A stretch of 64,000 nt of DNA from Caulobacter vibrioides (GTDB taxonomy: Bacteria; Pseudomonadota; Alphaproteobacteria; Caulobacterales; Caulobacteraceae): positions 3,900,001 to 3,964,000 of the forward strand of contig NZ_CP023315.3 in assembly GCF_002310375.3 (NCBI RefSeq), in the 5' to 3' direction. Shown piece after piece: positions 18,938-27,683 of the stretch (the first letter of the stretch is position 1; every line of letters begins with the position of its first letter). The position numbers were made by a program, and so were the translations under genes. The notes under the pieces were generated by a model. It worked only from the letters and a program-made list of their open reading frames with translations. It was not told where the DNA came from and searched no databases.

Positions 18938-20251
18938 TCAGGTCGGCCACGTCTCGGGGCTCATCGCCAGCACCTCGCCGGCCAGGTAGAGCGATCCGCA
19001 GATCAGCACGTGCGGGACCGGCTCAAGCTGGAGTGCGCGATCCAGCGCCTCTTCCACCGAATCGCAGGCGCAAGCCCGCAGGCCGGCCAACTCGGCGGCG
19101 GCGGCCGTGTCAGCGGCGCTGGCGGCGGCGTGGCCCTCGAAGGTCACGGTGAAGGCCTTGCTCGCTACGCCCCGGAAAGCGCCGAAGAAGCCGGCGGCGT
19201 CCTTGTTGGCCAGAAGCCCCGAGATCAGCGCCACCGGCCTGCCGTCGCGAGCGGCGAGATCGGCGACGGCGCGGGCGACGGCGCGGCCGGCGTGCGGATT
19301 GTGGCCGCCGTCCAGCCAGAGATCCGCGTCCGCCGCCTTGGCGCGCTCGGCCAACGGACCGGCGGTCAGGCGCTGGAAGCGGGCCGGCCAGATGGTCGAT
19401 TCCAGGCCCCGCGCCATGGCGGCCTCGTCGATGCGCGGATCGGACAGGGCCAGCAGGGCGGCGACCGCGAGGCCGGCGTTGGCGAACTGATGCTCGCCGG
19501 GCAGCGACGGGGCGGGCAGGTCCAGCAGCCGTTCCTCCATCTGGACCAGCAGCCGCCCCCGCTCGCTCCAGGCGTCGAAGTCGCGCCCCATGAGGGTCAG
19601 CGAAACCCCGGCCCGTTCGGCGGCGGCCTCGATGATGGGCTCGGCGTCCTCATGCTGCCGGGCCGAAACCGCCGGCGCGCCCGGCTTGATGATTCCCGCC
19701 TTCTCGCCGGCGATCTGAGCGATGGTGTCGCCGAGGAATTCGCGGTGATCCAGATCGACCGGGGCGATCACGCTGACCTTGGGCGTGACGACATTGGTCG
19801 CGTCGAGAATGCCGCCGAGGCCGACCTCGACGATGCAGAGATCGGCCGGGACCTCGGCGAAGGCGACGAAGGCGGCGGCTGTGGTGATCTCGAAGAAGGT
19901 GATCGGCTGACCCGCATTGGCCTGCTCGACGCGGTCCAGCACATCGGCCAGGTGCGCGTCGGTGATCAGGGTCCCCGCCAGGCGGATGCGTTCGGAAAAG
20001 CGGACCAGATGCGGCGAGGTGAAGACATGAACCTTCAGACCCGCCGCCTCGGCCATCGACCGCAGATAGGCGACCGTCGAGCCCTTGCCGTTGGTGCCGG
20101 CCACATGGATCACCGGCGGCAGGCGATCCTGCGGATCGCCCAAGGCCGCGCACAGCCGCCGCATCCGGTCCAGCGACAGGTCGATCAGCTTGGGATGCAG
20201 CGCCTGGAGCCGCGCGAGCGCAGCGTCGTGGGCGCGGAGGTGGTCGGTCAT
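18938..20251 (-). CDS. folC: Bifunctional dihydrofolate synthase/folylpolyglutamate synthase
   Basis: The 437-residue Mur-ligase-fold enzyme has the ATP loop VAGTNGKGST, later LGGILDATNVV and the DGGHNPHAG motif. It adds glutamate to dihydropteroate and to folates. The ATG at 20251 has GGAGG about 10 bases upstream; the GTG at 20269 would place that ribosome site inside the protein. It is the last large gene of the trpFBA-accD-folC set, and the repeat at 20259-20388 separates it from accD. Confidence 0.96.
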   Translation of the reverse strand: MTDHLRAHDAALARLQALHPKLIDLSLDRMRRLCAALGDPQDRLPPVIHVAGTNGKGSTVAYLRSMAEAAGLKVHVFTSPHLVRFSERIRLAGTLITDAHLADVLDRVEQANAGQPITFFEITTAAAFVAFAEVPADLCIVEVGLGGILDATNVVTPKVSVIAPVDLDHREFLGDTIAQIAGEKAGIIKPGAPAVSARQHEDAEPIIEAAAERAGVSLTLMGRDFDAWSERGRLLVQMEERLLDLPAPSLPGEHQFANAGLAVAALLALSDPRIDEAAMARGLESTIWPARFQRLTAGPLAERAKAADADLWLDGGHNPHAGRAVARAVADLAARDGRPVALISGLLANKDAAGFFGAFRGVASKAFTVTFEGHAAASAADTAAAAELAGLRACACDSVEEALDRALQLEPVPHVLICGSLYLAGEVLAMSPETWPT

Positions 20252-20258
20252 GCTCGTC

Positions 20259-20388
20259 TCCCTCCTCACCCGCCTAGCGGGGGAGGTGGCGCGGCGCCAT
20301 AGGCGACGTGACGGAGGGGGCGCTGCGGAAGCGCTGACGCCCCCTCCACCGCTTCGCGGTCCCCCTCCCCCGTTTCACGGGAGAGGAT
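20259..20388. repeat. Intergenic palindromic repeat, family A copy 2
   Basis: The C-rich left end (CTCCCTCCTCACC...) and G-rich right end (...CACGGGAGAGGATG) flank inner inverted repeats, including a CGCT...AGCG block. It resembles copies at 14506 and 24179 but is the most diverged. It fills the accD-folC gap, and its left end supplies the folC Shine-Dalgarno on the minus strand. Confidence 0.7.
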
Positions 20389-20397
20389 GAGAACGCT

Positions 20398-21321
20398 CTA
20401 AGCCGCCTTGCGCTTGCGGCCCATCATCAGCGTGCCTAGCAGCGAGCCCAGGACCTCAGGCAGGTCCTTGCGGTGCGTGACGCGGTCGACCATGCCCTTT
20501 TCGACAAGGTATTCCGACCGCTGGAAGCCCGGCGGCAGGGTCTCGCGGATCGTCTGCTCGATGACGCGCGGACCGGCGAAACCGATCAGGGCGCCCGGCT
20601 CGGCCAGATGGATGTCGCCCAGCATGGCGTAGGAGGCGGTGACGCCGCCGGTGGTCGGGTCGGTGAGCACCACGACGTAGGGCAGGGCCGCGTCCTTCAG
20701 CTCGTTGATCGCCAGCGTGGTGCGGGCCATCTGCATCAGCGACAGTGCGCCTTCCTGCATCCGCGCGCCGCCGGCGGCGGTGAAGGCGATCATCGGGACC
20801 TGGCGTTCCAGGGCGGCCTTGGCGGCGGCGATGAAGCCTTCACCGGCGGCCATGCCCAGCGAGCCGCCCATGAAGGCGAAGTCCTGGACCAGCACCACGG
20901 CGTCGACTCCGCCGACCTTGCCATAGCCGATGGCCATGGCGTCGGGCTCGCCCGTCGCCTTGCGGGCTGCGGCCAGGCGGTCCTTGTAGGGCTTGCCGTC
21001 CGAGAACTTCAGCGGGTCCTCGACCACCGACGGGCTCGGCAGGGCCTCGTACTGGCCGTCATCGAAGGTGAACTTGAAGCGGGCTTCGGGTCCGATCCGC
21101 ATGTGGCGACCGGCCGGCGTGACCCACAGGGCCGCCTCCAGGTCGGAGCGGAAGATCATCTCGCCCGTGTCGGGGCATTTGACCCAGAGGTTCTCGGGCG
21201 TCTCGCGCTTGGCGAACGCGCCGCGCACGCCGGGCGCGATCCGCGACAGCCAGCCGCCGCCCCGGCGCTCCGCCGATTTCTTGTCGCCCTTTTTCGGGTC
21301 CTGGGGTTCAGCCATAGCCAT
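20398..21321 (-). CDS. accD: Acetyl-CoA carboxylase carboxyltransferase subunit beta
   Basis: The 307-residue subunit carries out the carboxyl transfer from carboxybiotin to acetyl-CoA together with AccA, the first step of fatty acid synthesis. Core motifs such as [14 protein letters not shown] and AGGARMQEG are intact. The N-terminal zinc ribbon of E. coli AccD (four Cys) is degenerate: only Cys49 remains (KCPDTG), and the second CxxC is replaced by TPAG. ATG codons at 21321 and 21315 are both possible. It lies 12 bases after trpA. Confidence 0.96.
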   Translation of the reverse strand: MAMAEPQDPKKGDKKSAERRGGGWLSRIAPGVRGAFAKRETPENLWVKCPDTGEMIFRSDLEAALWVTPAGRHMRIGPEARFKFTFDDGQYEALPSPSVVEDPLKFSDGKPYKDRLAAARKATGEPDAMAIGYGKVGGVDAVVLVQDFAFMGGSLGMAAGEGFIAAAKAALERQVPMIAFTAAGGARMQEGALSLMQMARTTLAINELKDAALPYVVVLTDPTTGGVTASYAMLGDIHLAEPGALIGFAGPRVIEQTIRETLPPGFQRSEYLVEKGMVDRVTHRKDLPEVLGSLLGTLMMGRKRKAA

Positions 21322-21333
21322 AGCCTTAAAGCC

Positions 21334-22161
21334 TCACTTCGTCCCGACTCGCGCCGAACGCACAGCCTTAGCCAGCTCCGACGCCTTGAGAAGAACCTTC
21401 TCGGTCACGTTTTCGTTCAACTGGGCCGCAGCCTCGATTTCATCGACCAGGGCCGAGCCGACGACAGCCGCATCGGCGACCTTGGCGACGGCGGCGGCCT
21501 GATCCGGCGTGCGGATGCCAAAGCCCACGGCGACGGGTAGGCCCGAGGCCTTGCGCAGACGCTCGACGGCGGGAGCCACATCGGCCGCGTCGGCCGACTT
21601 CACGCCGGTCACCCCAGCCACCGAGACATAATAGACAAAGCCCGAGGTCCGGCGCACCACCATCGGCAGGCGGGCGTCATCGGTGGTCGGGGCGGCCAGG
21701 CGAATCAGGGCGATGCCCTCGGCTTCCAGCGCGTCCGACAACGGGTCGGCCTCTTCCGGCGGGCAGTCGACGATGATCAAGCCATCGACCCCGGCCTTGG
21801 CGGCCAGCGCTGCGAAGGTCTCGAAGCCCTTGTTCAGAACCGGGTTGAGATAGCCCATCAGAATGATCGGCGTGTCCTGGTCGCCTTCGCGGAAGGCGGC
21901 CACCAGGTCCAGCGTCCCCTGCAGGGTCATGCCGGACTTCAGGCCCCGCTGGGCGGCGCGCTGGATGGTCGGGCCCTCAGCCATCGGATCCGAGAAGGGA
22001 AAGCCCAGCTCGATCAGATCCGCGCCGGCGGCCGGCAGGCCCTTGAGCACCGAAAGCGTCGTGGCGGCGTCGGGATCGCCAGCCATCACATAGGTCACGA
22101 AACCGGCGCGATTCTCAGCCTTCAGGCTCGCAAAGCGGCGGTCGATACGGTCTTTGGTCAC
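21334..22161 (-). CDS. trpA: Tryptophan synthase alpha chain
   Basis: The 275-residue TIM-barrel subunit cleaves indole-3-glycerol phosphate. Catalytic residues lie in LIELGFPFSDPMAEG (Glu and Asp), followed by the LMGYLNPV stretch and the C-terminal phosphate loop GFGI. The start is GTG at 22161, 12 bases after trpB. Confidence 0.97.
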   Translation of the reverse strand: MTKDRIDRRFASLKAENRAGFVTYVMAGDPDAATTLSVLKGLPAAGADLIELGFPFSDPMAEGPTIQRAAQRGLKSGMTLQGTLDLVAAFREGDQDTPIILMGYLNPVLNKGFETFAALAAKAGVDGLIIVDCPPEEADPLSDALEAEGIALIRLAAPTTDDARLPMVVRRTSGFVYYVSVAGVTGVKSADAADVAPAVERLRKASGLPVAVGFGIRTPDQAAAVAKVADAAVVGSALVDEIEAAAQLNENVTEKVLLKASELAKAVRSARVGTK

Positions 22162-22173
22162 GCGAGGTCGGTC

Positions 22174-23394
22174 CTAGATCTTGCGCCCGAGGGCTTCGGC
22201 CACCGTGAAGATGTCCTTGTCGCCGCGACCGCAGAGATTCATCACCACGATCTTGCCCTTGCCCAGCTCCTGGGCGATTTCGCCGACCCGGGCCAGGGCG
22301 TGGGCCGGCTCCAGCGCCGGGATGATGCCTTCCAGCGTCGAGCACAGCTTGAAGGCCTCCAGGGCCTCATTGTCCGTGGTCGAGACATATTCGGCGCGGC
22401 CGATGTCGTGCAGGAACGAGTGCTCGGGGCCAATGCCCGGATAGTCGAGGCCCGCCGAGATCGAGTGGGCGTCGATGATCTGGCCGTCGTCGTCTTGCAA
22501 GAGGTAGGTGCGGTTGCCGTGCAGTACGCCCGGACGCCCGCCGGTCAGCGACGCGGCGTGCTTGTCGGTCCTGACGCCGTGGCCGGCCGCCTCGACGCCG
22601 ATCAGGCGCACGCCCTCGTCGGCGAGGAAGGGGTGGAACAGGCCGATGGCGTTGGAGCCGCCGCCGATGCAGGCGACCACCGCGTCGGGCAGCCGGCCTT
22701 CCATTTCGAGGATCTGCTCGCGGGCCTCGGCGCCGATCACGCTCTGGAAGTCGCGGACCATCACCGGATAGGGGTGCGGGCCGGCGGCCGTACCGATCAG
22801 GTAATAGGTGTCATGCACGTTGGTCACCCAATCGCGCATCGCCTCGTTCATGGCGTCCTTCAGGGTGCCCGTGCCCGAGCTGACGGGGCGGACTTCCGCG
22901 CCCAGCAGGTTCATGCGGAAGACGTTGGGCTTCTGACGCTCGACGTCGGTGGCGCCCATGTAGACGACGCAGGGCAAGCCAAAGCGGGCGCAGACGGTGG
23001 CGGTGGCCACGCCGTGCTGGCCAGCGCCGGTCTCGGCGATGATCCGGGTCTTGCCCATGCGCATGGCCAGAAGGATCTGGCCCAGGGCGTTGTTGATCTT
23101 GTGCGAGCCGGTGTGGTTCAGCTCGTCTCGCTTGAAATAGATCTTGGCCCCGCCGAAGTGCTCGGTCAGACGCTCGGCGAAATAGAGCGGGCTGGGCCGG
23201 CCGGCGTAATGGGTGTTGTAGCTCGTCAGCTGCGCCTGGAATTCCGGATCGGCCTTGGCGTCGGCATAGGCCTTGCCCAGGTCCAGGACCAGCGGCATCA
23301 GGGTCTCGGCGACATAGCGGCCGCCGAACCCGCCAAAGCGGCCCTCCGCATCGGGATAGGCCGAGTAGTCATTGGGTTTCGCAGGAGCGTTCAC
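22174..23394 (-). CDS. trpB: Tryptophan synthase beta chain
   Basis: The PLP enzyme condenses indole with serine. The PLP lysine lies in the HTGSHKINN motif, and GGGSNAIG binds the cofactor phosphate. The TTG at 23406 would add four residues, but GTG at 23394 is preferred: GGAAG precedes it at about 7 bases, and the protein then starts [10 protein letters not shown] and has 406 residues. It lies 22 bases after trpF and 12 before trpA. Confidence 0.96.
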   Translation of the reverse strand: MNAPAKPNDYSAYPDAEGRFGGFGGRYVAETLMPLVLDLGKAYADAKADPEFQAQLTSYNTHYAGRPSPLYFAERLTEHFGGAKIYFKRDELNHTGSHKINNALGQILLAMRMGKTRIIAETGAGQHGVATATVCARFGLPCVVYMGATDVERQKPNVFRMNLLGAEVRPVSSGTGTLKDAMNEAMRDWVTNVHDTYYLIGTAAGPHPYPVMVRDFQSVIGAEAREQILEMEGRLPDAVVACIGGGSNAIGLFHPFLADEGVRLIGVEAAGHGVRTDKHAASLTGGRPGVLHGNRTYLLQDDDGQIIDAHSISAGLDYPGIGPEHSFLHDIGRAEYVSTTDNEALEAFKLCSTLEGIIPALEPAHALARVGEIAQELGKGKIVVMNLCGRGDKDIFTVAEALGRKI

Positions 23395-23416
23395 GAGGGC
23401 TTCCAAGCTGGGCTTT

Positions 23417-24076
23417 TCAGTCTTTGGCGCGTTTGACGGCGTCGAGAAACGCCGAGATCAGAGCCGGGTCCTTTAGGCCGGGACCACGCTCCACGCCAGA
23501 AGAAACGTCCACCAGGGGCGTTCCGGAGGTCTTGATGGCCTCACCGACGTTCCACGGATCAAGCCCCCCGGCCAGGAAATGCGGCCGCGAAAAACCTCGC
23601 CCGGCCAGCAGGCCCCAGTCGAAGCGGGCTCCGGTGCCACCGGGCAGGACCGAGCCTTCCACGGGCCTTGCGTCGAACATCAGGTGTTGGGCCACGCCGT
23701 CGAAGGCGGCCGCCTGATCGACATCGGCCGTGGCGGAGACCGAGAAGGCCTTGATCACCCCGACGCCGGCGCGGGCGGCGATCTCGCGAACCCGCGAGGG
23801 GGTCTCCTTGCCGTGCACTTGGATCAGGTCCGGCCGCATCGTCGCCATCAGGCGGTCGATCAGGGCGTCGTCGGGATCGACCGTGACGGCCACGGTCTGC
23901 ACGCCCCGGCCGCGAACCGGCTCCACAAGGCGCGCGGCGGTCTCGGGCGCGAGGTTGCGTGGGCTCTTGTCGAAGAAGACGAAGCCCAGGAACGCGGCCC
24001 CGCCGTCAAAGGCGGCCTTGACCGTCTCAGGTGTCGACAGTCCGCAGATCTTGGCCCCGTGGGCGGAAACGCTCAT
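23417..24076 (-). CDS. trpF: Phosphoribosylanthranilate isomerase
   Basis: The 219-residue barrel enzyme has KICGL near the N terminus, with the catalytic Cys, and the VQVHG-like LIQVHGKE, followed by GGLDPWNV. It performs the third step of tryptophan synthesis. The frame extends to 24121, but ATG 24076 ([13 protein letters not shown]) gives the family-like length. No clear Shine-Dalgarno is seen, so the start is not certain. It heads the trpFBA-accD-folC set. Confidence 0.94.
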   Translation of the reverse strand: MSVSAHGAKICGLSTPETVKAAFDGGAAFLGFVFFDKSPRNLAPETAARLVEPVRGRGVQTVAVTVDPDDALIDRLMATMRPDLIQVHGKETPSRVREIAARAGVGVIKAFSVSATADVDQAAAFDGVAQHLMFDARPVEGSVLPGGTGARFDWGLLAGRGFSRPHFLAGGLDPWNVGEAIKTSGTPLVDVSSGVERGPGLKDPALISAFLDAVKRAKD

Positions 24077-24178
24077 CGCCGGGGAGTTACGGGCGGGGAA
24101 GCCGCCGCGCAACCCCAGCAATGCTCATTGCAGCGTGAAGACGCCATTCCGGATCTCTTGATGGGGAAGGGCCGGCGA

Positions 24179-24294
24179 CAATCCTCCCCGAGCGGGGGAG
24201 GTGTCGGCGCAGCCGACGGTGGGAGAAGAGGCTGAGCTCGCAGAACTTCCCCCACCGGCGCTTTGCGCCACCTCCCCCGCTAGGGGGAGGATTG
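24179..24294. repeat. Intergenic palindromic repeat, family A copy 3
   Basis: Terminal arms CAATCCTCCCC (24179-24189) and GGGGAGGATTG (24284-24294) are perfect inverted repeats. The inner GAGGTGTCGGCGCAGCCGAC block is shared exactly with copy 1. The element lies between the maeB stop and trpF. Confidence 0.85.
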
Positions 24295-24317
24295 TAAGCG
24301 AATGTCCCGCTCCCCGA

Positions 24318-26603
24318 TCACCCCTCGCCGCTCTCCTCCGGCTGATCATAGGCGGCCATCATCGCCATGTTCAGGATCTTGGACACCGAGGCCGACAGCG
24401 GCGCGATCTGCACCGACTTGGAGAGGCCCAGCAGCACCGGCCCGATCACCGTGGCCCCGCCCAGCGACTGCACCAGCTTGGTCGAGATCGAGGCGGCGTG
24501 GATGGCCGGCATGATCAGGATGTTGGCGCTGTCGGTCAGACGCATGAACGGATAGTTGGCGCGCTTCTCCGGATCGAGCGCCAGCTCGGGCGGCATTTCG
24601 CCCTCATATTCGAAGTCGACGTCCATCTCGTCGAGCATGGCCACGGCCTCGCGGACCTTTTCCGAGCGCAGGCCCATCGGATTGCCGAAGGTCGAGTAGC
24701 TCATGAAGGCCACGCGTGGCTTGAAGCCCAGGCGTTTGACGGCGCGCGCGGCTTCGCAGGCGATCTCGACCAGCTCCTCGGCCTCGGGCAGTTCGGTGAC
24801 GTTGGTGTCGGCGACGAACAGGGTGTGGCCCTTGGCCAGCACCACCGACATGCCCATGATCCGGCCGCCGGGGGCGGGATCGACGACGCGCAGCACTTCT
24901 TCCAGCGCCTGGTCGAAGCTACGGGTGACGCCGGTGACCATGCCGTCGGCCTCGCCCAGGGTGACCATCGAGGCGGCGAAGCTGTTGCGGTCCTGGTTGA
25001 TCAGGCGCTGGACGTCGCGCTTCAGATAGCCCTGACGCTGCAGGCGGGCATAGAGCGCGTCGACATAGTCGGGGTTTCGATCCGACAGACGGGCGTTGAT
25101 GATCTCCAGGCCCGCCGTGTCGGGATCCAGGCCCACCAGGCGCATGTTCTCGTGCACCAGGTTCTCGCGGCCGCACAGGATGGCCTTGCCGAACCCGCCG
25201 CTCTGATAGGCGTAGGCCGCGCGGATGACGCTGGGGTCCTCGCCCTCGGCGAAGACGATGCGCTTGGGATTGGCCAGAACCGAGCCGGAGATCTTCTGCA
25301 GGAAGCCGGCGGTCGGATCCAGGCGCTGGGCCAGGCCCGCGCGATAGGCGTCCATGTCGGCGATCGGCTTGCGGGCGACGCCGGTGTCCATCGCCGCCTG
25401 AGCGACGAACGGGGGTACGTACCAAATGAGGCGCGGGTCGAAGGCCGACGGGATGATGTAGTCGGGGCCGAACTTCAGCTGGCGGCCGTGATAGGCGGCG
25501 GCGACCTCGTCGGGCACGTCCTCGCGGGCCAGCATGGCCAGGGCCTGGGCGCAGGCGATCTTCATCTCGTGGTTCACGCGACGGGCCCGCACGTCCAGCG
25601 CGCCGCGGAAGATGTAGGGGAAGCCCAGGACGTTGTTGACCTGGTTGGGATAGTCGCTGCGCCCCGTGCCCATGATCGCGTCCTTGCGCACGCGCTTGAC
25701 CTCTTCGGGCGTGATCTCCGGATCGGGGTTGGCCATGGCGAAGATGACCGGGTTGGGGGCCATCGAGGCGATCATCTCGGGCGTGAAGGCGCCCTTGGCC
25801 GACAGACCCAGCAGGACGTCGGCGCCGACCACGGCTTCCGCGAGCGTGCGCTTGTCGGTCTCGACCGCGTGGGCGCTCTTCCACTGGTTCATACCCTCGG
25901 TGCGGCCGCGATAGAGCACGCCCTTGGAGTCGACGGCGATGCAGTTCTCAGCCCGCACGCCCATCGCCTTGATCAGCTCCAGCGAGGCGATGCCGGCCGC
26001 GCCGGGGCCGTTCAGCACGACCTTCACGTCCTCGATCTTCTTGCCGGTGATGTGGCAGGCGTTGATCAGGCCGGCGGCGCAGATGATCGCCGTGCCGTGC
26101 TGGTCATCGTGGAACACCGGGATGTCGAGCAGCTCCTGCAGCTCGGTCTCGATGCGGAAGCACTCGGGGCTCTTGATGTCCTCCAGATTGATGCCGCCGA
26201 AGGTGACGCCGATGTTCTTGACCACCGTGATGATCTCGTCGGGGTCCTTGGTGGTGACCTCGATATCGATCGAGTCGACGTCGCCGAAGCGCTTGAAGAG
26301 GACGCTCTTGCCTTCCATCACCGGCTTGGAGGCCAGGGCCCCCAGGTCGCCGAGGCCCAGGATCGCGGTGCCGTTCGAGATCACCGCTACGAGGTTGCCC
26401 TTGGAGGTGTACTCGTAGGCCATGTCCGGATCGGCGGCGATGGCGTGGACGGGGACGGCGACGCCCGGTGAATAGGCCAGGGAGAGGTCACGCTGGGTGG
26501 CCATCGGCTTGGTCGGCACGATGGCGATCTTGCCGGGGGTCGGGTGACGGTGAAAGGCCAGGGCCTCCGCGTCCGTGAAGGTCTTGCGTTCCGCGTCGCT
26601 CAT
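24318..26603 (-). CDS. maeB: NADP-dependent malic enzyme with C-terminal phosphotransacetylase-like domain
   Basis: At 761 residues this is the long, two-domain type. The N-terminal malic enzyme domain (about 1-430) has the YSPGVAVPV and HDDQHGTAI signatures and a Rossmann GPGAAGIA. The C-terminal domain (about 440-755) resembles phosphate acetyltransferase and is known to regulate rather than catalyse in related enzymes. It converts malate to pyruvate and CO2 with NADPH formation. ATG 26603 (MSDAERKTFT) is preferred over the upstream start at 26630. Confidence 0.95.
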   Translation of the reverse strand: MSDAERKTFTDAEALAFHRHPTPGKIAIVPTKPMATQRDLSLAYSPGVAVPVHAIAADPDMAYEYTSKGNLVAVISNGTAILGLGDLGALASKPVMEGKSVLFKRFGDVDSIDIEVTTKDPDEIITVVKNIGVTFGGINLEDIKSPECFRIETELQELLDIPVFHDDQHGTAIICAAGLINACHITGKKIEDVKVVLNGPGAAGIASLELIKAMGVRAENCIAVDSKGVLYRGRTEGMNQWKSAHAVETDKRTLAEAVVGADVLLGLSAKGAFTPEMIASMAPNPVIFAMANPDPEITPEEVKRVRKDAIMGTGRSDYPNQVNNVLGFPYIFRGALDVRARRVNHEMKIACAQALAMLAREDVPDEVAAAYHGRQLKFGPDYIIPSAFDPRLIWYVPPFVAQAAMDTGVARKPIADMDAYRAGLAQRLDPTAGFLQKISGSVLANPKRIVFAEGEDPSVIRAAYAYQSGGFGKAILCGRENLVHENMRLVGLDPDTAGLEIINARLSDRNPDYVDALYARLQRQGYLKRDVQRLINQDRNSFAASMVTLGEADGMVTGVTRSFDQALEEVLRVVDPAPGGRIMGMSVVLAKGHTLFVADTNVTELPEAEELVEIACEAARAVKRLGFKPRVAFMSYSTFGNPMGLRSEKVREAVAMLDEMDVDFEYEGEMPPELALDPEKRANYPFMRLTDSANILIMPAIHAASISTKLVQSLGGATVIGPVLLGLSKSVQIAPLSASVSKILNMAMMAAYDQPEESGEG

Positions 26604-26856
26604 CCGGCGTTTCCCATTCCTGCTGCGCAAGTCGATGAAGGGGCGCGCCGATCGATGCGAACACGCCCTTATATGTCCGCACCGTAGCGACGGGGACCGG
26701 GCGTCACAACCGGGTCAGAACGCGAAAATCCCTGCAAACGCTTGTTGGACTTGGCGTTGCGTCAAGCGCGGCGCCCTGGGGGAAGGCGGCGTGAGGTTGA
26801 CCTGAAGGGGCGGAACAGGTGATTTGCCCAAGGTCAGTTTTCTCCCGGAGTCCGTC

Positions 26857-27630
26857 TTGTCCCAGCCCGTGAAGATCGCGATCGCCGGCGCCAACGGCCG
26901 CATGGGTCGCGCCGTCGCCCAGGCGCTGGAAGGTCGGAGCGACGCCGTGGTCGCCGCCCGCTTCGAGCGTCCGGGCGTCGAGGGCGACGGCCTCATCGCG
27001 CGTCAGGACGCCCTGGCCGCCGCCGACGCCGTGATCGACTTCACCCTGCCCGAGGCCTCGGTCGCCCTAGCCGAAGAGGCCGCCGTGAACGGCGGTCCGG
27101 CGCTGGTGATCGGCTCCACCGGGTTCTCGGACGAGCAGCTGGCCCGCATCGACGCGGCCGCGCAGCAGATCGTCATCGTCCGCTCGGGCAACTATTCGCT
27201 GGGCGTCAACATGCTGATGGGCCTGGTGCGCCAGGCGGCCGCCGCCCTGCCGGCTCAGGATTGGGATATCGAAGTCTTCGAGGCCCACCACAAGCGCAAG
27301 ATCGACGCGCCCTCGGGCACGGCCCTGATGCTGGGCGAGGCCGCCGCCCAGGGGCGAGGCGTCAACCTCGCGGAGGTTTCAGACCGGGGCCGCGACGGCG
27401 TCACCGGTCCGCGCCAGGACGGCGCGATCGGCTTTTCGGTGGTGCGCGGCGGTGGGATCATCGGCGAGCACAGCGTGATCTTCGCCGGCGAGAGCGAGAG
27501 CCTGACCCTGTCGCACTCGGCTATCGACCGGGGCCTGTTCGCGCGCGGGGCCATCGCCGCCGCCGTCTGGGTCAAGGGCAAGCCGCCAGGCCTCTACGAC
27601 ATGCAGGACGTGCTGGGCTTCAAGAAATAG
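26857..27630 (+). CDS. dapB: 4-hydroxy-tetrahydrodipicolinate reductase
   Basis: The 257-residue enzyme reduces the dihydrodipicolinate precursor with NAD(P)H for lysine and diaminopimelate synthesis. The dinucleotide motif GANGRMG is near the N terminus, and the substrate motif [15 protein letters not shown] is complete. The start is a TTG at 26857 with GGAG 7 bases upstream ([11 protein letters not shown]); the TTG at 26824 lacks a ribosome site. Confidence 0.95.
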   Translation: MSQPVKIAIAGANGRMGRAVAQALEGRSDAVVAARFERPGVEGDGLIARQDALAAADAVIDFTLPEASVALAEEAAVNGGPALVIGSTGFSDEQLARIDAAAQQIVIVRSGNYSLGVNMLMGLVRQAAAALPAQDWDIEVFEAHHKRKIDAPSGTALMLGEAAAQGRGVNLAEVSDRGRDGVTGPRQDGAIGFSVVRGGGIIGEHSVIFAGESESLTLSHSAIDRGLFARGAIAAAVWVKGKPPGLYDMQDVLGFKK

Positions 27631-27683
27631 GGATCCAAAGCTTGGCCGGGGGGCTTTGTTAGGACACCAGACGCCAGGACGTG

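Noticed and set aside
24201..26471. A 756-codon open frame on the plus strand opposite maeB
   Set aside because: It is the antisense shadow of a clear malic enzyme gene, with His/Asp/Arg-rich composition and no motif. Long antisense frames are expected at this GC content.
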